Origin: Nilaparvata lugens
Taxonomy: Eukaryota; Arthropoda; Insecta; Hemiptera; Delphacidae
Length of the DNA: 64,000 nucleotides
Assembly: GCF_014356525.2 (NCBI RefSeq)
Contig: NC_052510.1
Location: 13,936,778-14,000,777 of the forward strand
Direction of reading: 5' to 3'
Numbering within the stretch: the first letter of the stretch is position 1; the number at the start of each line of letters is the position of its first letter. Shown here piece after piece: positions 56,158 through 64,000 of the stretch. The position numbers were made by a program, and so were the translations under genes. Below the pieces are notes generated by a model, which searched no databases, was not told the origin of the DNA, and was given only the letters and a program-made list of their open reading frames with translations.

Positions 56158-56423
56158 ACCTAATCATTCACTTCGTTCTTCCTCAGTTCTTGTTTTTCTT
56201 TCAGTAGCCTGATCTCATTCCTTAATTTGAATCATATACCCTCTTCTTGAATAATGATTGACTCTCTGCCAATTTGATATAATTTTTGAATGTCCTCACT
56301 CTCATTCTTTCTTCTCAAAAAGAAAACTCCCCATCTCACCACCCTTTTATCCAATTATCTCTTGAAATTCTCTCAATCTACCCATTCAATTCCACTTGAT
56401 ACATCTATCGTAGGTGTGTTTTA

Positions 56424-56700
56424 CCATAGAGAAACAATAGCTTGAGTAGATACCCCATGGTATAGGGCGTTTATGTCGCAACTTTCACTGTTATCTCAAG
56501 CCGATAGTCCACATATTTCTTTCCCAAAAAGGTGTGTGACGCTGGTAGTCTCTCATATTGTGCCGTTCATACACTCTCACCCGGCCAAAACAGTAAAAAT
56601 ATACTATAATCGATAGTAATCGACTTGGGATAACAGTAAAAGTTGCGACATAAACGCCCTATACCATGGGATATCTACTTACGCTATTGTTTCTCTATGG
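56424..56700. mobile_element. Intact MITE, CCATAGAGAAACAATAGC family
   Basis: The left end CCATAGAGAAACAATAGC, then ATACCCCATGGTATAGGG and GTTTATGTCGCAACTTTC, is mirrored at the right end over about 80 bp with only a few differences. Total length 277 bp. No coding sequence. Relics of the family are at 27107-27690 and 28319. Confidence 0.9.
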
Positions 56701-56934
56701 TTTTACTTAAAAATTCGATTCTGACCTCATTTGACAGTTTCTGCTTAAACTGTTTTCCATTATCTTCCATGTCTACTCTCCACAATCATACCCAATTTCC
56801 TCTGTGTTGAAATTGAAAGATGGTTGGTTCCTCTTATTACCTTCTTCATCAATCATCTTCCTCTATAAAATCATCCAATCTTTCTATTTCTATTCCCAGT
56901 CTTCATCAGTCCAACAAGCCTACCTATTAGTTTT

Positions 56935-57256
56935 TATGTACTGTATTGTATTTTGTATATATTAGTTTTTCATTTACTAAAACTATGAAGTATCACAAAA
57001 CACAGTTATTCAGCATTGTTATGTATAATTTTCAAGTAAATTTTACTTTTTCTCTTTAGTTATTCAAAATTTGTTTTATTTCAAATGAGTAGATATTGTT
57101 TGTTTGTTCTTGATCTGTCATGAATATTATTATTTTATTTCCTCAATCATATCATTCGTATTCTTATAATATGTAATAGAAAGTTGAGTGTAAGAGAGAG
57201 TCGACTGCGACCCAACTTCGCTCTCTAGAAAAAAGGCAGTTATTCTATTCTATCAC
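56935..57256 (+). mobile_element. Possible LINE 3' end with ATTCT tail
   Basis: AGAGAGTCGACTGCGACC followed by CAACTTCGCTCTCT can pair into a stem, and the stretch closes with GCAGTTATTCTATTCTATC, a short tandem tail. The upstream part is AT-rich 3' UTR-like. There is no second copy in the window. Confidence 0.35.
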
Positions 57257-57379
57257 TCCTTTTTTACATACTCAACCACTCTTCTTGCATCCACCTCCTC
57301 TCCCTCAAACTTCTTTCCAATTATGTCTTCCTCTCCTCGTTAACCATTCGCACTCTCTCTCTTCCCTCTTCCTCCTCAC

Positions 57380-57850
57380 CATTCCCTATCTTCGGCACGC
57401 CTAATAGTATCACATGTCGCAGCCAATTTCTCTAACTGCGCCCGCCTTTTACGCAGTAAGGAGCTTGCAAATGCTTATTTAGTCAGTTGTCGTTTTACAC
57501 ACACGGCCGCTCCACACTAACAAACGCCCATGAATATAATGTGGAGTGCTTCTGCTGTAAATACACACACACAGACACACACACACATCGAATCACTATT
57601 GACGCTGCGTTCCGTTCCAATATAACAAGCCTTTGACATGGCAATAAGCAGCCAACTTGTTGACAATTCGAATGGAAAGTGAGCTGACTCCAAGTGAACG
57701 AGGCTTGTCTTTACCGTTCCAAGTAATAGTCTTTTCGTGAATTTCAAAGAGGATACTCTTCGCGTTCCGAAAGTCTTGTAGATGTGAGGTGAAGACTGAA
57801 CAGGTCGTTTGAGAGCCTATGCAGGTGCCTTATTATCTTTTGAAACTCAC
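57380..57850 (+). promoter_or_regulatory. Promoter-like GC-richer stretch
   Basis: CTAACTGCGCCCGCC, an initiator-like TAGTCAGTTGTCG (near 57482), a CA microsatellite (57565-57590), and a donor-like GACTGAACAG/GTCGTT near 57802. About 35 bases around the last word resemble 17724-17750, where AGACTGAACAGGTC also occurs. This could be an alternative first exon; evidence is thin. Confidence 0.25.
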
Positions 57851-58250
57851 ATATTATTCAGTATTGTTGAAGACAGATACCAGGCGAGGAAAAATAAGCT
57901 AACATAACCTTCTATAAATGCACTAGATTAAATTTATCGGTAGAAAATAATAGAATTATTGAAAAGCAGCTGTATGTATCAATTTGGAAAATTTATCAGT
58001 ATAGCCATGGCTTACCTTCTATCTATAGTAGGCTATGGTATAGCTAAAGATGTGTTGGTTTCAATGTTTAAACACAATACTGCAGTCCTAAGATCAATAA
58101 AGTGAATTTGAGAGCAAAAACAGTGTTTTTCGACTAGGGAGAAGTTCTACAACAAATTTTAACAAGGATAGAATGACTTCTTTACACTACTTATTCCCTA
58201 CTTGAGGTAGGGAAGTTTGAATAGAGTTCTACCACTTAACCATAAACCAT
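57850..58250. other. AT-rich unique DNA
   Basis: Nothing recognised apart from a donor-like GAAG/GTAAGC on the minus strand near 58015. Confidence 0.35.
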
Positions 58251-58257
58251 GATGATA

Positions 58258-58480
58258 CTCACGGTATTTAGATGAAAACGGTAGTGGTTATGAAATGTGT
58301 GCGCAGTGGCCAGCCAGCTAGATTGCGTCATCGCCACCAACCGAGGTTTCCAACACCTATTGGCAATTTAAGAAACTTATTTGTTAAAAACAGATGATTG
58401 GATATAAAATGACGTCAGCTACACCGGAAATTTAGCACAAACATGCGCGTGACACCTACCGTCTTCTTCTATATACCGTG
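58258..58480. mobile_element. MITE with TCACGGTATWTAGA termini
   Basis: Left TCACGGTATTTAGATGAAAA then CGGTAGTGG; right, reversed, TCACGGTATATAGAAGAAGA then CGGTAGGTG. Inner words GCGCA and ACATG also pair. Both flanks carry CTTAACCATGATGATA-like sequence, which may be a duplicated target or an older repeat. Confidence 0.7.
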
Positions 58481-58499
58481 ATCACTTAACCATGATGAT

Positions 58500-58690
58500 A
58501 AATCCCGGACTGACAAATAATTTTTGTTTAGTAGCGCTCATCAAATTTCCATCTAGCTGTTTACCCTGTTGTCAATATTTGTAGAAGCAGGAGTCTTTGG
58601 GGTGATTTACAGCATTCAATTGGGATTCCGTTTAATATTGATTATGATAAACTGAATCTATCCATGAATAAATTAAATGATTGAATATCT
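58500..58690 (+). mobile_element. 5'-truncated copy of the tRNA-derived SINE
   Basis: AATCCCGGACTGACAAATAA corresponds to the end of the tRNA-like head at 36836. It continues through TAGTAGCGCTCATC, ACCCTGTTGTCAATATTTG and GGGGTGATTTACAGCATT, matching the minus-strand SINE at 36665-36904. Truncation within the T arm is seen beside the MITE at 58258. Confidence 0.7.
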
Positions 58691-58859
58691 CAAAGCATGT
58701 TATCCTATGTGACTCTTGTTATCCAAGTTTGACTCTTGTCTCATACAATAGTGTATGGTATTGTTATTTCGTGTTCCACAAATCAATCAATCGTTCGGCA
58801 CTTCAAATTCACTACTTGTGTCTACCCACCAATCTCTGGCGTATCTCACTCCTTAAATT

Positions 58860-59340
58860 CACCTAACCTCACGATGATGAACTCAAATTCACCTCAACTG
58901 TCACAATGATGAACTCGAATGACCTGAACCCTTAAATTCACACCAAACCGGCGGAAAATGACCTGAACGTCAGTCATGCAAGGCTGTTTCGTCGTCGGCC
59001 ATTAGCGTAGCCAACTGTCAGCAATTTAATGATGTTGACGCAACGCTCGTTCGATAATTGATTACCGGTCGCTACCCATCAGTTTATGACGCTGTGAATT
59101 ATGGAAACGCAGCCGTGGAGGCGTCAATTTCTGACACATTCGATGTCGCCGATTGGGCTGCAAATTTGTTTTCGCTCATAATTAGCGTTAGTTGCGTGTT
59201 TGATGGTTGTAATGACTGTGATTGTTTGGTTTAAACTCATACAAGGGTGCGTTGGCTGCTTGGTCATTCCTCTCCCCGATAATAACAGAGTGCCGCCATG
59301 CTAATTATAGGCGTCTAACAGTTTCATGATTGATCAGCTT
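58860..59340. promoter_or_regulatory. Candidate conserved non-coding element
   Basis: Composition is balanced, with many homeodomain-type cores in varied contexts: ATAATTGATTACCGG, CATAATTAGCGTTAG, GCTAATTATAGGC, TTTAATGATGTTG and GATTGATCAGC. No open frame or repeat explains it. It resembles enhancers of developmental genes; conservation would have to be tested. Confidence 0.3.
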
Positions 59341-59581
59341 AGAATTAACGACGACATGTCTTGTTAATGTGCTGTGCGATAACTTTTATATGGTTGGTAC
59401 ACCACCTACTAGAAATTAGCTCGTTTATCAAGTGTGTTGGGAGTTCGTGTTTCTTTTTAATCGACTGTGAATTTCAATTTTGCATCATTGTTCCAGTTTT
59501 TCTAGGTATACTTTGATAATGTTGTTGCAGGGTCGAAAGCATTTGAAATTCGAATGAGAAATTGAATATACTTGTTGATTT

Positions 59582-59670
59582 TGAACGCTATAAAATAGAT
59601 CTTGAGCGCTATATAGATCTTTCAACGCTATAAATAGATCAATCGCTATAAAATAGACCTATATCACCTT
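59582..59670. repeat. 21-bp tandem repeat with TATAAA words
   Basis: Four units of the type GAACGCTATAAAATAGATCT, each with a TATA-like core (TATAAAATAG, TATATAG, TATAAATAG, TATAAAATAG). Confidence 0.85.
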
Positions 59671-59674
59671 TGAA

Positions 59675-60550
59675 GGGAACTCATATGGGAGTTTTTCGTG
59701 TAAATCGTTCTCACAAAAACACATAAGAATTCCCAGTGAATTTAGTGGAGCTACAAAGTAATATTTCTCGAAATAAAATTGGAGCAGCTTTCATCAGTGG
59801 AAAAAATCTATGATGATTTAGTTTCTAGAGGGTTGATTCTCTATGAGCGAGTTTCAACTTGCATCATATTTCAACTATAATCCTTTTTCATCCTTTTTTG
59901 TAAGTCGAAATATCCAATAACATTGATACTGGTACGTCACATTTTTACATGGATATCGATCACAGACATTATAATTCTTAATAGCATAGTAGCTTAAATT
60001 ATTCGGAAAAGATTGTAATTTACAACAATGTTACGTATATTAGATATATAATATATAGAAAAATAGCTTGTTAGCCGGAAATGATTGTAATTCACAACAA
60101 AGTCATATTAGATCTACTGAAGAGACTGCATTCAAACATCTCGTCTTTAATCATCCGGGTCATTACTCCCTGGAACTTATGTGATCATAACCCGTAGCAA
60201 AAAATCAAAATTCAAGTTTAAAAATGTTGCTTTATTGATTTGTTGTTGGAGAATTCTCCACACCTCTTCTTCATCTTTCATTCATGGTTTAGGCTATTGC
60301 CTTTTCCGACTCACAACATTATATCATATTCTAATCTATTACAGTACAGTATTATCAAAATTAAAATCAATAAAAAAATGTTGAGCTACCCCATAATATA
60401 TCATTTTTCCACAATGTAATTCAAAATTTGAATCAACTCAAATCAGGCCAGTAGCATATACTAAATAACTGAATAGACAAGTTATTTGGAAGTAGCCACA
60501 AATGAATCAATACCCTACTGTCCATACATAAATTCAACTCTTGGAACAAA
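59675..60550. other. AT-rich unique DNA
   Basis: GGAAATGATTGTAATTCACAA and GGAAAAGATTGTAATTTACAA near 60005 and 60075 are a short repeat. Nothing else was recognised. Confidence 0.4.
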
Positions 60551-60860
60551 CAACAAAGCGAGGAGACGTCTATGCATTGCATGGTCAAAGCACAGCGTTC
60601 ACTCAATGCCATATTTTATAGCTGGGGCAGCTCTAAGAAGACAAATTATCGGAAAACTATATCTGCTATTCATGCGGGGACGCCAGTGCGCTCTATGCAG
60701 ATTAGCATGCAACTTTATGACAGGGCTCAATGGGGGGACACAACAGCACATTCGGTTTTGTGGGAACAGGTGGAACTAACTGTTGTCAAGCTGCAGGGCC
60801 GGCCACAACTACTAGTCGCTTCTCTACGATTTGCATTGATAACTCTTGTAAAGGACCGGA
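60551..60860. other. GC-richer block of unknown nature
   Basis: Balanced composition with CATGCGGGGACGCCAGTGCG, GGGCTCAATGGGGGGACAC and GCAGGGCCGGCC. Plus-strand frames in two phases (97 and 104 codons) are open but one starts without ATG and neither shows a domain. GGAACAG/GTGGAA is a donor-like word. It may be an exon or regulatory DNA. Confidence 0.25.
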
Positions 60861-60863
60861 CGA

Positions 60864-61047
60864 GCATAGAACACAGAGAACCATAGAGAGTACATCGAGA
60901 CATCTATTTAACAGACAAAATGCTGAATTCGCTGCACTGCATAGAGAGCAGAGAACCATAGAGAGCACATCGAGACATCTATGTAACAGACAGATGCTGA
61001 ATTCGCTGCACTGCATAGAGCACAGTGAACCATAGAGAGGACATAGA
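60864..61047. repeat. 74-75-bp tandem repeat
   Basis: GCATAGAACACAGAGAACCA starts unit 1 (60864), GCATAGAGAGCAGAGAACCA unit 2 (60939), GCATAGAGCACAGTGAACCA partial unit 3 (61013). Each full unit includes CATCGAGACATCTAT, TAACAGACA and TGCTGAATTCGCTGCACT. A 107-codon minus frame through the repeat is not called. Confidence 0.9.
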
Positions 61048-61049
61048 GT

Positions 61050-62815
61050 TTGGAGACATCCACAAATGTTGTTGATTCTGGCAGCTTTGTCCTGCAATAA
61101 CATCATCAATCACACTTGCCGAAAAGCCGTATGTCTTTGTCCCTCTTCTTCACTGGTTATCTCCCTTTCTATCTCGCTCAAAATCTATCTCAGGCTTCAT
61201 CATTGATTACTCTCTCTGTATGTCTCCTACTCTCTGTTGTCAAAGCACTCAAAAATCTCTTTCGATCGTCATCAATGGGTCAATGGGTCACGCTTCCTAT
61301 CCAGTAAAAATCTGGTATAAGAGTACAAAATGCTATTATTTCATCTTCAACTGGAGATTGATATATTTTTTAAAACCCATTCACAATTTCTCCCCTTGTA
61401 AATAATCATTACGTGAAATAATAACATTGTTTAATAACGATGCCATATTTTAACTCTAATATTAAATGGTTTCAGAAATATAATTTTCAGAGTTCAAGTT
61501 TCCTTAGTTTTTTCAAACCAGAGACAGTGGATTGTAAAGCTCTGCTACAGATATACATAGAGGAAATTAGAAAGGTGGTATTATTACCTGCTTGAACAAG
61601 TTCGATTTTACTATTTGTGTGCCCATAAATCTGTTTCCAAATCTTATTGTTCATGATAAAATTTGGAATATCAACCTCAAATCTAATAATTGAGTAGTAG
61701 AGAATTAATTTGAATACAGGAAATTCAAGCTTTCTCCTCCAAAACGTCCATGTTCACGTCGTTTATACATCCTTCTATCACATACCTTCCTCTAAAATGT
61801 TTGTGTTTCTATCTTCAAATTTCTGTGTCTAAATTATTTTCTAACCGTAATTCTCAATCATTGATCTTCCTCTAACCAAGCTCTCTCTGTTTCTCCAATC
61901 TCTCTTCTCACTCATTCATTTACTTCCCCCCTCTCCCACTCCCGTAGTCGTATAACTCCCAAATCCCTCTGAATCACCACCATCGGTCATACATACAGGA
62001 TCGTTGTAATACAATAAATTTTCCTCTTGAAATGATATTAAAGGACAATATTTCACATGTTACAGTACCGCCGTTAAACAAGGTAACCGAATGTCGTGGA
62101 ATAATCCTGTTATTGTATTCATAGTGACCACATATGAATGCTGCGTGGAATCGGTGCAAATGTTTTTATCGCCCTCCTCCGTTGCCCGTTATCATACATG
62201 ACCACACATGTCATATGCTCGAAATATATGTGAATGAATTGCAGTGAAAAATTGTGTAGGTATGAAACTTTTTGTTTTTATCTGACATTCAACACCAAAA
62301 TCATTGCTCAAAACTAGTTCACACATTTCATGTTTGGCAATTGGCAATATAAATTTAGAGAAAAACCGTTCGGAAAGTATCCGTTTAGAAAAATCGTTCG
62401 ACAAGTATCTTGTACCAGGCTATTTGTAAAGGTTTGTTTGGCTATTTTTCCTCTGATTGGAAAAAGCTAACAAAATCATAATCAACTAGTCAATGATGAA
62501 CAAAAAAAACATTTCAGCATTCCTGATCACACGAGAAGAATCAATAATTTAGCTCAAAGTGTCCAGTGAATACTTTCAAAAGTACTTCTTCGATTGATTT
62601 GGCGAATCTAAACTATTTAAGGGAATGACTCGAGTGTAGGTACTGAATAGTACTGAATGATGATGAGATGATGCTGCCCCATGTTTCAAAAGAAAGGATT
62701 TTATTAGTCTATTACTCCTTATTAGTCCCTCCAATTCAAATATACTTCGACTGTGGCTACCTATTGACCTGATAAATCTTTAAAACTCGCTGTGGGAAAT
62801 TTCTAATCGATACTG
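61050..62815. other. AT-rich and CT-rich unique DNA
   Basis: Pyrimidine-rich tracts at 61130-61300 and 61720-61975. A short tandem AGAAAAACCGTTCGGAAAGT / AGAAAAATCGTTCGACAAGT lies at 62357-62407 (about 28 bp apart). No gene was recognised. Confidence 0.4.
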
Positions 62816-62818
62816 AGA

Positions 62819-63397
62819 ATCTATATAAATAAAATTGAGCCTCAAATTTTGACATTCAATAACTTTTTCATGTGTGCACAAAATTCGATGATTTTTTTGT
62901 TGTGTTCGTTATGTTCAGTACCAGGTTTATGGACTATGAAATTTATAATCCGACTTCAGGACTCTTTCCTACGGTCCTTCAAAATTTACATGTAATCCTT
63001 ATGGGAGAAGATTTGTGAGCTGGCCACACACAGAAATAAAAATTAGTTGTTATAATCATTGCGTCATACAACAGCCGTTGGCAGATAATATACAAGACCA
63101 TAACCGCCCATGTATTTTATTTTAAACGCCCCGACTAAAAACAAAGCGACTGTTCTGTGTGTAACCATCCAGCAGTGCGGCCTCAGGTTAAAGACTTACA
63201 TGCTCTAGACATTGCTTTGTTTTGAATAATTGTGCTGTCTTCGGTGTTCAGAATTAATTGATTTTTAGTAAATTATTTATTTTGCAGTTGGAAAATTATC
63301 TATATAAATGAAATGCCACATCGCGCCTCCTCAGGCTAAAGTTTGTCATGAGATGCATTAACTATTTGGCGGTACGAAGTTCGCCGGGCCAGCTAGT
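62819..63397 (+). mobile_element. Non-autonomous Helitron/Helentron-like repeat, copy 3
   Basis: Forward copy of the family at 10172 and 12346. It starts TCTATATAAATAAAATTGAG, then CCTCAAATTTTGACATTC, and ends GGCGGTACGAAGTTCGCCGG with GCCAGCTAGT. The interior shares CTTTCCTACGGTCC and ATGTAATCCTTATGGGAG but lacks part of the longer copies, and carries private sequence at 63080-63290. Confidence 0.65.
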
Positions 63398-63820
63398 GAA
63401 AAATAAAATTGCCAAACTAGAGGACAGTAAAAATGTAAAATTTTCCATCTGTATTGATTCTCTGAATAGATAGATTGACTTTCAAACTTAATCTACGGCT
63501 CTACTCGTGAAAATCTCAAAGCCAATCCACAACAAACTCTTCAGACAGTTTAATAAAGTGAGAAAAGACGGACACTTGGAAGGTCGCTGACCTCTGTTGA
63601 AGGAAGTACTTTCCAGATTGTTTCAATATCGGTAATAGTCGATTAAAGGCGACCGGACTAGTAGGGTGGTAACTTTGATGTGAGCTGCGAATAACAGTTA
63701 TTTGTGAATCGAGCCTTTGGCTTTTAGGGGTGGAGGAGGGTTTTAAGGGTGGTCTTCAAGAAGGGAGAAGGGGGTCGCGTGAGAGTTTACAGTTTAATTC
63801 GGTCGCCGTTTGCGTTTTGT
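63398..63820. other. G-richer non-coding stretch
   Basis: GGGGTGGAGGAGGGTTTTAAGGG and AGAAGGGAGAAGGGGGTCGC are G-run-rich. No open frame is supported. Confidence 0.3.
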
Positions 63821-63823
63821 GAG

Positions 63824-63908
63824 ATATAGTGAAACTCACCTCGAACTGTCAGTATTACTTATAGGCCAACATTAATGCTTCCCATTTGAATAATGCTGAC
63901 AAATAGTG
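63824..63908. repeat. Hairpin module 9
   Basis: TATAGTGAAACTCACCTCG and AACTGTCAGTATTACT on the left, GAATAATGCTGACAAATAG on the right. The inner word AACATTAATGCTTCCCAT is kept, so this copy helps define the family. Confidence 0.75.
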
Positions 63909-64000
63909 GGAGGCAATGATCGGATCGCGCGCGAGCCTAATCACGAATTGTGGCTTTTCTTCCCGTCTCGCCAAAGGTCTACTACTACTCATCCCCATTT
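63909..64000. other. CpG-bearing end of window
   Basis: GATCGGATCGCGCGCGAGCC is CpG-dense; the window ends before anything can be assigned. Confidence 0.25.

Overview
The window looks like intergenic or intronic DNA from an insect, most likely a hemipteran of the planthopper type. It is AT-rich, no reading frame exceeds 165 codons, there are intron-style splice signals, and there are many short inverted-repeat transposons, SINE copies and LINE 3' ends with TTGA/TCAA-type tails. The group assignment is inference from general familiarity with such repeats; no marker gene is present. No complete protein-coding gene can be read. The best coding evidence is one short exon at 35197-35256 (+), carrying a start codon and signal-peptide-like residues between strong splice sites. 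Two weaker minus-strand exon candidates lie at 21006-21038 and 18588-18789. CpG-richer stretches near 1.8-2.2, 7.3, 17.6, 20.1 and 57.4 kb have promoter-like features.

Layout. 0-9 kb: AT-rich unique DNA with a 21-bp minisatellite, a promoter-like island with a splice donor, a long foldback element, a LINE end, a 160-bp tandem duplication, and three TTCCCGCCATTT sites exactly 20 bp apart. 9.0-13.4 kb: a 2.2-kb tandem duplication, each copy carrying a reversed Helitron-like repeat that recurs at 62.8-63.4 kb. 13.4-30.4 kb: inverted-repeat elements of several families, paired hairpin modules, degenerate tandem repeats at 19.4-20.1 kb, a second Helitron-like repeat, nested MITE/SINE/LINE insertions, and a LINE fragment with readable reverse-transcriptase C-terminal residues. 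30.8-33.2 kb: a pyrimidine-rich domain with a CCTATT minisatellite into which a LINE end was inserted and then duplicated. 34-40 kb: GA microsatellite, the signal-peptide exon, palindromes and a tRNA-derived SINE. 40.5-42.9 kb: very AT-rich unexplained DNA. 42.9-49.4 kb: three tandem copies of a 1.7-2.9-kb non-coding unit. 49.4-64 kb: purine/pyrimidine-rich repeats, a GATGAT-based minisatellite, a long TCT microsatellite, further MITEs, promoter-like and conserved-element-like GC-richer DNA.

The most interesting point is internal to the 43-49 kb triplication. Copies one and three differ by roughly a tenth of positions in an AT-rich spacer, yet a 149-bp block beside it is identical in all three. 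This is what a constrained cis-regulatory element would look like, although recent gene conversion is an alternative. The second notable point is a family of about nine 80-95-bp hairpin modules spread through the window, whose outermost bases resemble the ends of a larger MITE family here. No multi-gene pathway or operon-like system is visible.
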